Source: an uncultured Porphyromonas sp. (GTDB lineage Bacteria > Bacteroidota > Bacteroidia > Bacteroidales > Porphyromonadaceae). From it: DNA of 15,363 nucleotides. Under the pieces are notes generated by a model. The model was not told the origin of the DNA. It worked only from the letters and a program-made list of their open reading frames with translations, and did not search any database. The translations under genes were made by a program, and so were the position numbers. The DNA lies in NCBI GenBank assembly GCA_943912835.1, contig CALTVJ010000046.1, positions 1-15,363 of the forward strand, written 5' to 3'. Shown here in pieces: positions 6,819-15,190 of this stretch. The number at the start of each line of letters is the position of its first letter. Positions within the stretch are counted from its first letter, which is position 1.

Positions 6819-8261
6819 ATGAGGAAATTTGACAGCTTAAAATGTGTTCTTTGTAATGCTCTGTTTGTTTTTCTATTGATGTCATGTCGAGATGAATCAG
6901 TTAAGCCGATTGAGATCGACGTATCTACGTCATCAACTCAGCACACAGAGTCTGCTTATCTAAGATTGAGACTTAATGCGCCCAATGATGCAATATTGCG
7001 TAATGGCAGTGTCGTCTCTGATCCAATGCAAAAAGTAACAAAAGTTTTGTTGCTATTTTATGGTCAAAATGACAATACGCTCAAGACGATAAAGGAGATT
7101 AAAGATGTTGCAAGTCAAGATCAATTAACAAACATTGTCGTAAAAGTTGAACCAAATGACTATAAACTCGTTGTGGTTGCTAACCCTTCGGAGCGAGTAC
7201 GTACACTAATTAATCCTAATGCTCCATTAAGTAATATAGAGCAAGGACAATTTATATTATCTCGAGATCTCTTTAATGATACCAATAAGAGTATTGTGAT
7301 GACTAATGATCAGGGACCTGTAAGCATTCGACGTACAGAGTTTCATGCTAATACAAGTGATATCAGTAAAACTCATACGATTACTTTGGAACCAACACTG
7401 GCTCGTGTATTTGTGTATGGGACTCCCGAGCTGAGAGCAGGAACTAAGGGGAAAGCTCCTGTTAAGTTTGTTGTGAATAATCTTCCCAAACAAGTGTCTT
7501 TATTGAGACAGCTGAACTTGCTATCTACAGGAGTACAAGAAGTCTCTGGAGACCAGAGTAGTCGTCAAACTCGCTATGCTAAATCACCTTTTTGGGAAGC
7601 TTGGACTAATACAACCCCACACTCTGTAGAAGATATAGCAAGTTATACAACAGCACAACTCTGTGCTAATGAAATGGAAAATCTAGTACAAGAGAACTTG
7701 TCGGCTTCCCAAGGTTTGCTAGAAAATAAGAGCTTGTATCTGAAAGAGAGCACTATGCCGTCCACATGCTTCTTAAAGTCGTTTGTTCCTTATGCCCACA
7801 TTGCGTATCCTTACATACCTAAAGGCTTAAAGCTTGGTGAGAGTGAGGGGTGGTTAAGCTATCAGGGAGTATATTATTCTGAGTCAGATGCCAAGGAAGC
7901 TCTCAAACAGAAAGTTAGTTCAAATAAACTATATCAAGTACTTCAGGAGCGTCATGTTACTTTAGAGAGTTTTGATAATCCAGAGGGTTTTAGTATTAAC
8001 GGTCTAAACTTCTATTATAAGGGATATAGCTACTATGCTGTGTTTATAAAACATTTTGGACGAGAGCGTGAGACTTATGGTCGTTATGGCATCGTGAGAG
8101 GTAATGAATATCGTATTCGTTTGTTATCTATTAATGATCCTGGTAGCCCTATACCTATAAGATATAATGACGAGTTTACCTCTATTAGCGAACAAGAGAA
8201 TGCTCGAGTGGGCATAAGTGTACAAGCTGTAGAAACTAGAGAACAAGCTGAAGACATTTAA
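6819..8261 (+). CDS. FimA/Mfa1-type fimbrillin lipoprotein
   Basis: This 480-residue protein looks like a subunit of type V (Bacteroidia) pili. The N-terminus has a basic start, a hydrophobic stretch (9-21) and a lipobox ending at C23 (LLMSC), so it should be a secreted lipoprotein. The next residues RDES are acidic, which fits the Bacteroidetes signal for moving lipoproteins to the cell surface. The N-terminal domain includes AYLRLRL (46-52) and VTKVLLLFYG (73-82), typical early strands of the family. The C-terminal part has the block YYAVFIKHF followed by YGRYGIVRGNEYRIRLLSI, the hallmark of FimA/Mfa1-like shaft and accessory proteins. In P. gingivalis an arginine protease removes the N-terminal strand to allow donor-strand polymerisation; R49 or R51 could serve here, but this is not shown. 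No other pilus genes adjoin it, so shaft, anchor or tip role is undecided. Confidence 0.85.
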   Translation: MRKFDSLKCVLCNALFVFLLMSCRDESVKPIEIDVSTSSTQHTESAYLRLRLNAPNDAILRNGSVVSDPMQKVTKVLLLFYGQNDNTLKTIKEIKDVASQDQLTNIVVKVEPNDYKLVVVANPSERVRTLINPNAPLSNIEQGQFILSRDLFNDTNKSIVMTNDQGPVSIRRTEFHANTSDISKTHTITLEPTLARVFVYGTPELRAGTKGKAPVKFVVNNLPKQVSLLRQLNLLSTGVQEVSGDQSSRQTRYAKSPFWEAWTNTTPHSVEDIASYTTAQLCANEMENLVQENLSASQGLLENKSLYLKESTMPSTCFLKSFVPYAHIAYPYIPKGLKLGESEGWLSYQGVYYSESDAKEALKQKVSSNKLYQVLQERHVTLESFDNPEGFSINGLNFYYKGYSYYAVFIKHFGRERETYGRYGIVRGNEYRIRLLSINDPGSPIPIRYNDEFTSISEQENARVGISVQAVETREQAEDI

Positions 8262-8441
8262 AATTGGGAGATATTCTCAATGTCGAATAAGTCTGGAAAT
8301 GGGGCTCCTCCTTTGTTGTGCAGAGGAAAGATATTAAGCTTGTTAGTTTAGAAGAGGAGTGATCTTTAAGTGAAATCCTTAACATCGTTTAATTTATTCG
8401 ATGAATGTCATTTAACTTGAACGATTTTGATGTATCATAAT
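8262..8441. other. Intergenic spacer after the fimbrillin gene
   Basis: No gene is supported in this convergent spacer. A weak stem with G-U pairs follows the fimbrillin stop codon (about 8263-8281) but has no U run. The real termination signal lies beyond it at 8442. Confidence 0.6.
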
Positions 8442-8486
8442 AAAGGGTCTGAAACAACATAAAGTTTGTTGCAGACCCTTTGTTTT
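8442..8486. terminator. Bidirectional terminator between convergent genes
   Basis: AAAGGGTCTG (8442-8451) pairs perfectly with CAGACCCTTT (8472-8481). Inside, CAACA and TGTTG add five pairs after a 3-nt bulge. The plus strand continues TTTGTTTT, and the minus strand continues TTTATTAT, so both the fimbrillin transcript and the thiamine transcript meet a stem followed by a U-rich tract. It lies 45 bp beyond the thiF stop and about 180 bp beyond the fimbrillin stop. Confidence 0.85.
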
Positions 8487-8531
8487 CAGACTATAGCAAT
8501 TTATTAAGTTACACTGACAAATTACTAGATA

Positions 8532-9251
8532 TTAAAGCTTCTGGGGAAGGTCAAGTATTAGATAGCTGTTATTTAGTAGGTTGATACTTAGGAGCTTCCC
8601 AATAAGGGGAGTACCACACCCGACAAGGAGTTTAACTACCTCCATTGCTTGTAGAGAGCCCAATACACCTGGCAAAGCCCCTAAGACATTTACAGTGCGA
8701 TTGGGAGCTAACTCTATGACTTCTTCTGCAAAGCTACGATAGCTCCCAGCTCCCAAAGTATTAAAAACCGATAGTTGACCTTCGAAGCCTTCTACGCTTC
8801 CATAGATGTAAGGAATGTTATGCTGAGCACTATAAGTATCCATCAAGAGACGGGTCGGATAATTGTCGCAGGCATCTACAATAATATCGTATTGAGGTAT
8901 TAGCTCTGAGGCATTCTCTTCATTGAGGCGTGTGTGGTAGGCTTGTAAATCGATTAAGGGATTGAGTGCTTTAAGCCTCTCGATCGCCATATCCACTTTG
9001 TTTTGTCCGATTTGCTCGGTAGTGTATAGGATTTGTCGTTGTAGATTCGTCTCGCTAACGATATCGGCATCTACGATGCCGATGTGTCCAACACCCATAG
9101 CCGTGAGGTAATACAAGACGGGGGCTCCCAGTCCTCCAGCTCCAACGACCAGCACTCTTGCTTGAGCTAATGCTCTCTGCCCATCAAGACCAATCTCTGA
9201 TAGATTGATTTGTCGTGTATATCTTACATCCATGTATCCCAGTCTTTCCAA
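8532..9251 (-). CDS. thiF: ThiF-type adenylyltransferase for ThiS
   Basis: This E1-like protein should adenylate the C-terminal glycine of ThiS so that sulfur can be loaded for thiazole synthesis. The 239 residues show the ATP motif GAGGLG (37-42), D61 and D63, R72 in NLQRQ, K85, and the DACDN block (126-130). It differs from E. coli ThiF: the zinc-binding CxxC pairs are missing (SYRSF at 170-174 stands where a CxxC would be), and there is no cysteine near 184-190 matching the acyl-persulfide cysteine C184. Only C128 and C212 remain. HesA/MoeB-type relatives in Bacteroidales also tend to lack the zinc site. The listed start overlaps thiH by 28 bp; M7 (9233) would shorten the overlap to 10 bp and give the more usual N-terminus MDVRYTRQINL. 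MoeB is an alternative name, but the operon favours ThiF. Confidence 0.88.
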   Translation of the reverse strand: MERLGYMDVRYTRQINLSEIGLDGQRALAQARVLVVGAGGLGAPVLYYLTAMGVGHIGIVDADIVSETNLQRQILYTTEQIGQNKVDMAIERLKALNPLIDLQAYHTRLNEENASELIPQYDIIVDACDNYPTRLLMDTYSAQHNIPYIYGSVEGFEGQLSVFNTLGAGSYRSFAEEVIELAPNRTVNVLGALPGVLGSLQAMEVVKLLVGCGTPLIGKLLSINLLNNSYLILDLPQKL

Positions 9252-10333
9252 ATTGGCTCGAACCCTTGCGAACGAATGGCTGCTGCCATTTCGCTTGGTG
9301 TACGACTATCGTTGATGGTGAATTGTTCTAATTCTACTTTAGGCTCCACATATCCTCCTGGTTGTGTGCTACTACCAGCACTCATGGTTGTCGCTCCGAG
9401 GTGCATCGCCATATCACGGAAAGCAGACGATTCTCTTGTTGAGATAGATATATCCACCTCAGGAGAGAGCAGACGATAAGCAGCAATGAGTTGTATCATT
9501 TGTTTATCTGAGATAGGATCTTTGGGCTCCCAACCACCAGCATGAGGACGTAATCTTGGGAGGGAAATAGAATATTTGCTCTGCCAATAATGCTTTTCCA
9601 TATATAGTAGGTGCATGGCGGTGTATAGAGAGTCAATGCGCCAGTCCTCTAGACCGAGGAGAGCCCCAATACCTACTTTGCGCATACCTCCTAAGACTGC
9701 TCGCTCTGGGGTTTCGAGTCGGTAGCGATAGTTGGCTTTAAGCCCTCTGGGGTGGTAGAGTGGATAAGCCTCTTCGTTGTATGTCTCTTGATAGACACAG
9801 ATATATCGTACTCCAGCTTCAACAAGGCGACGATAATCGCTTGTGTCAAGTGGTTGTACTTCAATAGAAATTTGCGCAAAGAGTGGACGCAAGAGTTCAA
9901 TGACTTCTAAATAATAATCTACGCCTGCACGTCTAGGAGATTCGCCAGCTACAAGCAGAATGTGTTTGAAGCCTAAGGCGAGTATCGCCTCAGCTTCAGC
10001 ACGCACTTCGTCTAATGTTAGTTGTTTGCGAAGTATTTTATTTTGGTGACTAAATCCACAGTACACACAGCTGTTACTGCAATAATTGGATAAGTATAGC
10101 GGAACGTATAATTGGATGGTTTTGCCAAATCGTCTTTGTGTGAGCTGTCGAGACCGTTCGGCTATGGCATTGAGATGTGGTTCGGCAGCAGGAGAGATGA
10201 GAGCTTTGAAGTCCTCAATGGTTATGCGTTCTTTTTGTAACGCGTGTAAGACATCTGTTTCTGTCTTGCTTGATAGAGATACATGGTGTTGCTCCCAGTT
10301 TTGCTCTTGAACGAAATCGTAAAAGGTCATCAT
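9224..10333 (-). CDS. thiH: 2-iminoacetate synthase ThiH (radical SAM)
   Basis: ThiH splits tyrosine with S-adenosylmethionine to give dehydroglycine (2-iminoacetate) and p-cresol; dehydroglycine feeds ThiG. The 369-residue protein has the radical SAM motif YCSNSCVYCGF with C85, C89 and C92 that hold the [4Fe-4S] cluster. AGESPRR (about 128-134) and the C-terminal block MSAGSSTQPGGY also fit ThiH. Use of ThiH rather than the oxygen-dependent glycine oxidase ThiO agrees with an anaerobic host. The gene lies 32 bp after thiG and its end overlaps thiF. A second methionine directly follows the first, so the exact start is open by one codon. Confidence 0.96.
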   Translation of the reverse strand: MMTFYDFVQEQNWEQHHVSLSSKTETDVLHALQKERITIEDFKALISPAAEPHLNAIAERSRQLTQRRFGKTIQLYVPLYLSNYCSNSCVYCGFSHQNKILRKQLTLDEVRAEAEAILALGFKHILLVAGESPRRAGVDYYLEVIELLRPLFAQISIEVQPLDTSDYRRLVEAGVRYICVYQETYNEEAYPLYHPRGLKANYRYRLETPERAVLGGMRKVGIGALLGLEDWRIDSLYTAMHLLYMEKHYWQSKYSISLPRLRPHAGGWEPKDPISDKQMIQLIAAYRLLSPEVDISISTRESSAFRDMAMHLGATTMSAGSSTQPGGYVEPKVELEQFTINDSRTPSEMAAAIRSQGFEPIWKDWDTWM

Positions 10334-10365
10334 TTTGTTGTTTTTGATGAAACTTATATGTAGGA

Positions 10366-11136
10366 TTACAAAAATGCCTCCCAGGGGGATGTTGCAGAGG
10401 CGTATTGAGCTTGAGCTCCTAATCCTGATTCGTATGCCAAGCGACCTGCTTTAACTGCAAGTCGGAAGGCATGTGCCATAGCAACGGGATCCCCTGCAGA
10501 AGCAATCGCCGTATTAACGAGTACAGCATCTGCTCCAAGTTCCATAGCTTCGGCGGCGTGTGATGGTGCTCCAAGCCCAGCATCGATGATAACAGGAACT
10601 TGGCTTTGCTCGATGATGATTTTCAGTAGCTCTCGAGTCGTTAAGCCCTTATTGGTCCCAATAGGAGCCCCTAGAGGCATGACCACTGCAGCTCCTGCCT
10701 CTTCAAGACGTTTACAGAGAATAGGGTCTGCTTGTATATAGGGCATAACGACAAAGCCATCTCGTGCTAGAATTTCGGTGGCTTTGAGGGTCTCAAATGG
10801 GTCTGGCATCAGATACTTGGGGTCGGGATGAATTTCCAATTTAATCCAATTTGTTCCGAGGGCTTCGCGTGCCAACTGTGCTGCAAAGATAGCCTCCTCG
10901 GCAGTATGTACTCCAGATGTATTGGGGAGCAATGATACTCCAGGGGCAGAGATAGCCTCTAGAAGGTCGTCTTCTTGAGCGTGTTGGGTATTCACACGCT
11001 TGAGAGCAACGGTTACTAATTCACTCTGAGAGGCGATGATTGCTTTGTGCATCAAAAGGTTATAGGAGAACTTCCCCGTTCCTACGAATAATCTTGAGCC
11101 AAACTCTTTGCCTGCGATTGTTAAACTTTTATTCAT
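10366..11136 (-). CDS. thiG: Thiazole synthase ThiG
   Basis: ThiG joins deoxyxylulose 5-phosphate, dehydroglycine and the sulfur from ThiS thiocarboxylate to form the thiazole phosphate. The 256 residues form a TIM-barrel of family length. WIKLEIHPD holds K98, matching the Schiff-base lysine of the family (K96 in B. subtilis by memory). Other blocks are FVGTGKF near the start, TSGVHTAEEA (72-81), VMPLGAPIGT and DAGLGAPSHAAEAMELGADAV (quoted in part), which bind phosphate. The gene starts 13 bp after the upstream fusion gene. It is complete. Confidence 0.97.
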   Translation of the reverse strand: MNKSLTIAGKEFGSRLFVGTGKFSYNLLMHKAIIASQSELVTVALKRVNTQHAQEDDLLEAISAPGVSLLPNTSGVHTAEEAIFAAQLAREALGTNWIKLEIHPDPKYLMPDPFETLKATEILARDGFVVMPYIQADPILCKRLEEAGAAVVMPLGAPIGTNKGLTTRELLKIIIEQSQVPVIIDAGLGAPSHAAEAMELGADAVLVNTAIASAGDPVAMAHAFRLAVKAGRLAYESGLGAQAQYASATSPWEAFL

Positions 11137-11149
11137 AGTTGTATGTCTT

Positions 11150-13144
11150 TTAGTGATGTTTATGCTCTGTGATAAGCTCTACAAATTGTTGTGTTGTCAT
11201 GGAAATATCTGGGGATTGCTCAATAGCGCCTGATATAGCTATACCAGAGATTGAGGTCGTCATAATATCTCTAATGTCTTTCAAGTCAATACCACCAATT
11301 GCGATTGTAGGCATGGGGTGGGCAAAGGTATTCATTGCCTGTGTTAGCTCTTTTATCCCTGTGAGGCCTAAGATGGGAGCTAGTCGTTTTTTCGTGGTCG
11401 TGTGTCTGTAAGGTCCTATCCCGACATAATCACAACCGTAGCGATAGGCTTGTTGGAGGTCGTCAGGAGTATTACAAGTCGCTCCAATAATTTTGTCCCA
11501 GCCTAATTTGCTCCGAGCTTTCAGTGGGCAGAGGTCGTCTTTGCCTAGATGTACTCCATCGGCATTGGCAAGGAGTGCTGCGTCAACATCGTCATTGATT
11601 AAAAATACTGCATCGTATTGATGAGCTAAAGCTATGAGTGGTATAGCTAGAGCTACCCGCTCCGATGTCGTTGCTGATTTGACTCTAAGTTGTATCCAAC
11701 GTCCACCACCCTCGAGATAAGCTCGACACGTCTCAAACAAATGAGTCGAGTCTGTGCTGTTGGTAATATATTGTAGGTGATAGGCATTTTTGAGTTTGCG
11801 TTGTCTTGATGGTGTAGCGATGGCATCAAGACGAGGGAATAGCCCCAAATCCGAACACATCGCTCGATGCACCAATCTCTGTCCTTCGCGACATGCATAA
11901 GGGAGTGTATGACCAAGTGCTAAGAGGGAGCTTATCGCTGCTGAGAGCATACAACCTGTACCATGTTTGGGGTGTCCCGTACGTGCGACTTGCAGTAGCT
12001 CAGGTGGTGCATTTTTGCTGTAAAGAATATCTTCGCTTAGTTCGCCATGATTATGCCCTCCTTTGAGCAAAATATAGCATCCAATTCGATTGGCAATGTT
12101 TTGCAATAGCTCAGGGGTCGTATCTCCAAACCACGCTTCACATTCGGGAATGTTAGGTGTGATAAGATACAATTTATGGAGTAGCTTTTCTATGTTCTCT
12201 CTATTAGGATTGAGAACTTGTTTGTTGCCTGCTGATGCCCTAATGAGAGGATCCCAAATAATACGTGTTACGCCATAATCTCGTAGCTTGTCGATGGCTT
12301 TGCTCAGTGTGATAAGGTCTGGCATCATTCCAATTTTAGCTACCCGTACAGACCGGTTTTTGAGATTTAGCTCTATATTTCGTAGAATGGCTTCCAATGA
12401 GCAAGGTTGAGCTATCTCAAAGCTGTCTTCGCTCTGTACGGTCAGCATACTTGTAATGGTAAATGCCCGTACCCCTAAACTCTCAGCCACACGAGCATCG
12501 GCAAGTATTCCAGCTCCTCCGCTAGGGTCATGTCCTGCAAGACTAAGCATTTCGATTTGAGGATAGGCGAGATAATGGGCTAGCTCTTGTCCTCGCTTCT
12601 CCCAAATATCTCCGAGTATGGCCACACCATCGAAGCCCATCGAAGCGCAGAGGATGGCTCGCTGTGGGGTAATCCCACCAAGAGCTAGGAGTGGGTATGT
12701 GCAATCTGTAATGATTGCTTCCATGTTCTCTGTGTGGTAACGACTTGGATAGCTTTCTTTTGAGATGCTATCGAAGACGGGGCTGAGGAGGACGAAGTCG
12801 GGGGGACGCTGCATACCCTTCAGTACTGCGATTTCGTCGCCTTTGTGTATTGCAGTTATGAGTAACTGCTCTCTTTTGAGGGGAGGTATCCCAATAAACT
12901 CTTTCTTGTTTGCGGGGATGTATATGCCACCGAGCGTATACTTCTCTAATAGTTCGTAGTGTTCGCTAATGATGATATACTGTCGATATTCGCTAGCGAT
13001 ACCTTCAATAAAATGGGCATACGCTTCACGAGGCTGATGGGGTAAACGTAGCAAGAGGAGGTGTAGCCCATGCTCAAAGAGTTTTTGGGCTACACTTATT
13101 TCGTGTGCTCCTACCTTACTTGGTGTGATTACAAGCCTTACCAT
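11150..13144 (-). CDS. Three-domain fusion: TenI/ThiE-like, ThiD kinase, ThiE synthase
   Basis: One 664-residue protein carries three thiamine domains. Residues 1-193 have the ThiE/TenI fold but lack ThiE substrate motifs: SEHYELL stands where NDD is expected and YIPAN where HLG is. It keeps ITAIHKGDE (H100), SPVFDSISKESY and ALGGIT, as in thiazole tautomerase TenI. Residues 196-440 are HMP/HMP-P kinase ThiD, with AGHDPSGGAGILAD at its start and HGTGC (394-398, C398). Residues 452-664 are a full thiamine-phosphate synthase: QLRVKS (485-490), NDDVDAAL (517-524), GVHLGKDD (530-537), GIGPYRHTTTKKR (575-587) and GGID. The start overlaps thiC by 29 bp and suits the first strand VRLVITPS. ThiD and ThiE activities are well supported; a tautomerase role for the N-domain is inferred. 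Confidence 0.92.
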   Translation of the reverse strand: MVRLVITPSKVGAHEISVAQKLFEHGLHLLLLRLPHQPREAYAHFIEGIASEYRQYIIISEHYELLEKYTLGGIYIPANKKEFIGIPPLKREQLLITAIHKGDEIAVLKGMQRPPDFVLLSPVFDSISKESYPSRYHTENMEAIITDCTYPLLALGGITPQRAILCASMGFDGVAILGDIWEKRGQELAHYLAYPQIEMLSLAGHDPSGGAGILADARVAESLGVRAFTITSMLTVQSEDSFEIAQPCSLEAILRNIELNLKNRSVRVAKIGMMPDLITLSKAIDKLRDYGVTRIIWDPLIRASAGNKQVLNPNRENIEKLLHKLYLITPNIPECEAWFGDTTPELLQNIANRIGCYILLKGGHNHGELSEDILYSKNAPPELLQVARTGHPKHGTGCMLSAAISSLLALGHTLPYACREGQRLVHRAMCSDLGLFPRLDAIATPSRQRKLKNAYHLQYITNSTDSTHLFETCRAYLEGGGRWIQLRVKSATTSERVALAIPLIALAHQYDAVFLINDDVDAALLANADGVHLGKDDLCPLKARSKLGWDKIIGATCNTPDDLQQAYRYGCDYVGIGPYRHTTTKKRLAPILGLTGIKELTQAMNTFAHPMPTIAIGGIDLKDIRDIMTTSISGIAISGAIEQSPDISMTTQQFVELITEHKHH

Positions 13145-14912
13145 GGCTCTCTGCGATTTGTTTGCTTAATTTACGACTTGTACGCATTGAGCAGAAGTGT
13201 TCGCCACACATCGAGCAGAAGTGTGACGTTTTATGTCCTTCGCTTGGCAAGGTTTCGTCGTGAAATTTGAGGGCACTCTCACTATCTAATGCTAAATGGA
13301 ATTGGTCGCGCCAACGGAACTCGTATCTAGCTTTGCTCATAGCATAATCTCTGAAATAGGCTGCTGGATGTCCTTTGGCAAGGTCGGCAGCATGTGCTGC
13401 TAGCTTATAAGTGATTACCCCCTCTTTTACATCGTCTTTGTTGGGTAGGCCGAGATGTTCCTTGCGTGTTACATAGCAGAGCATGGCTGTGCCATACCAA
13501 CCAATCATGGCAGCACCGATGGCTGAGGTGATGTGGTCATATCCAGGGGCAATATCTGTAACTAGGGGACCGAGTGTATAGAAGGGTGCTTCGTTGCAAT
13601 ATTTTAGTTGCAAATCCATATTTTCTTTGATTTTGTGCATTGGTACGTGTCCTGGTCCTTCAATAATCACTTGTACATCGTGTTTGTCGGCAATTTTTGC
13701 AAGCTCTCCGAGTGTGCGTAGTTCTGCTAGTTGCGCTGCGTCGTTGGCATCGGCAATAGAACCAGGTCGTAGACCATCACCAATAGATATGGCGACATCG
13801 TAGCGAGATAAAATCTCACAAATCTCTTCGAAGTGTTCATACAAAAAGCTTTCACGAGCGTGTGTTGTACACCAGCTAGCCATAATAGCACCACCACGAG
13901 ATACGATCCCCGTGAGGCGACCCTGAGTCAGAGGAACAAACTGCCAACGTACACCAGCATGGATGGTGAAGTAGTCTACTCCTTGCTCTGCTTGCTCGAT
14001 GAGTGTATCACGATAAATCTCCCAGTTTAGGTCTTCGATTTTGCCTTTTACTTTTTCAAGTGCTTGATAGAGTGGGACTGTGCCGATAGGTACGGGACTG
14101 TTACGCACAATCCATTCACGAGTCTCGTGGATATTACGTCCTGTTGATAAATCCATAATCGTATCAGCCCCCCAACGTATAGCCCAAACAGCTTTCTCGA
14201 CTTCCTCTTGAATAGAGGATGATACAGGTGAGTTACCAATGTTTGCATTGATTTTAACCAAGAAGTTACGTCCGATAATCATGGGTTCGGCTTCGGGGTG
14301 ATTGATATTAGCAGGTAAGATGGCACGTCCTGCGGCAATCTCTTGACGAACAAATTCTGGGGTAATGAGCTCGGGGATATTGGCCCCCATAGGCTCTCCT
14401 CGCTCTCGTTTGTACTCGGTACGTATCTGATCGCATAGTTGGTTCTCACGAATGGCTACATATTCCATCTCCGGAGTAATGATACCTTGACGAGCATAAT
14501 GCAACTGAGTAACTCGTTTCCCTTCTTTTGCCACGAGAGGTTTATCATTTAGGTGAGCAAAACGTAGGTGGTCTAGTTGCTCATCTTGGCGACGCATACG
14601 TCCATATTCGGAGCTTTGCTGAGTTAAACGTTGCACGTCACCTCGCTCTTCAATCCAAGCCTCTCGTAGTCGTGGTAAGCCTCTTTGTACATCAACATTA
14701 TAATTGGGGTCGGTGTATGGACCTGATGTATCGTAAACAACGACAGACTCGTTGTGATGCAGAGTGCCGTCTTCATCTTTGGTGTCGCTTAGGTCTATGC
14801 GGCGCATAGGGACTTGTAAATCAGGTCTACTACCGGTAACATAAATTTTTGTTGATCCTGGCAAAGGGGTACTTGTGATGTTTAGTTGTGTTGTTTGGTC
14901 TTTTTGTCTCAT
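13116..14912 (-). CDS. thiC: Phosphomethylpyrimidine synthase ThiC
   Basis: ThiC converts aminoimidazole ribotide to HMP phosphate by unusual radical SAM chemistry. The 598-residue protein has the N-terminal ThiC-associated domain and the catalytic barrel, with blocks such as NFLVKINANIGNS, TIHAGVRW, RGGAIMASWC and EGPGHVPMHKI. The C-terminal cluster motif CSMCGEHFC supplies C566, C569 and C574. Length is typical. It is the second gene of the riboswitch-controlled unit, 74 bp after thiS, and its 3' end overlaps the fusion gene by 29 bp. The ATG at 14912 gives a plausible N-terminus (MRQKDQTTQLNITSTPLPGS). Confidence 0.98.
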   Translation of the reverse strand: MRQKDQTTQLNITSTPLPGSTKIYVTGSRPDLQVPMRRIDLSDTKDEDGTLHHNESVVVYDTSGPYTDPNYNVDVQRGLPRLREAWIEERGDVQRLTQQSSEYGRMRRQDEQLDHLRFAHLNDKPLVAKEGKRVTQLHYARQGIITPEMEYVAIRENQLCDQIRTEYKRERGEPMGANIPELITPEFVRQEIAAGRAILPANINHPEAEPMIIGRNFLVKINANIGNSPVSSSIQEEVEKAVWAIRWGADTIMDLSTGRNIHETREWIVRNSPVPIGTVPLYQALEKVKGKIEDLNWEIYRDTLIEQAEQGVDYFTIHAGVRWQFVPLTQGRLTGIVSRGGAIMASWCTTHARESFLYEHFEEICEILSRYDVAISIGDGLRPGSIADANDAAQLAELRTLGELAKIADKHDVQVIIEGPGHVPMHKIKENMDLQLKYCNEAPFYTLGPLVTDIAPGYDHITSAIGAAMIGWYGTAMLCYVTRKEHLGLPNKDDVKEGVITYKLAAHAADLAKGHPAAYFRDYAMSKARYEFRWRDQFHLALDSESALKFHDETLPSEGHKTSHFCSMCGEHFCSMRTSRKLSKQIAESHGKACNHTK

Positions 14913-14951
14913 AGCGTTGGGTTGTTTATGTCTGTCAAACTTTTACATAGT

Positions 14952-14988
14952 AATTCTTGATCTCATAAGATTGAGGTGCTGAAGAATT
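14952..14988 (-). other. Weak stem-loop at the thiS stop codon
   Basis: AATTCTT (14952-14958) and AAGAATT (14982-14988) form seven pairs, and CTCA (14962-14965) with TGAG (14972-14975) adds four inside an asymmetric internal loop. One arm includes two bases of the thiS stop codon (14987-14989). The stem is AT-rich and no U run follows, so a terminator is unlikely. A processing or stability role between thiS and thiC is possible but weakly supported. Confidence 0.35.
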
Positions 14989-15190
14989 AGCCACCTTTGC
15001 AGATACTAATGATGTGGATTGTGCTTTCGGCAGAGAGTAGGGTGTCGTCCCAAGTATCTCGTCGTATGATCTGATTACCGATAGCGATGGCTATAGGCTT
15101 GTCTTGCATCTCGAGTTGTTGGATAAGAGTACTTACCGAAGCCCCGATAGGGACTTCAATAGCTTGTTGGTTTACAAAAACGGTCATCAT
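14987..15190 (-). CDS. thiS: Sulfur carrier protein ThiS
   Basis: ThiS is a ubiquitin-like carrier whose C-terminal glycine is adenylated by ThiF and turned into a thiocarboxylate that gives sulfur to ThiG. The 67 residues have the expected size and end in KGG, the required diglycine. The pattern VFVNQQAIEVP ... LIQQLEM ... AIAIGNQIIRRDTWDDTLL follows the beta-grasp fold. Two ATGs stand in tandem at the start, so the true start may be one codon later. It is the first gene of the unit, about 107 bp after the riboswitch aptamer. Confidence 0.95.
   Translation of the reverse strand: MMTVFVNQQAIEVPIGASVSTLIQQLEMQDKPIAIAIGNQIIRRDTWDDTLLSAESTIHIISICKGG

Noticed and set aside
8263..8281. Small stem after the fimbrillin stop as a terminator
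   Set aside because: Pairing depends on G-U pairs and no U run follows; the strong bidirectional hairpin at 8442-8486 explains termination.
14528..14809. Plus-strand 93-codon frame opposite thiC
   Set aside because: It is a shadow of the conserved thiC frame; the sequence has no known motif or initiation context.
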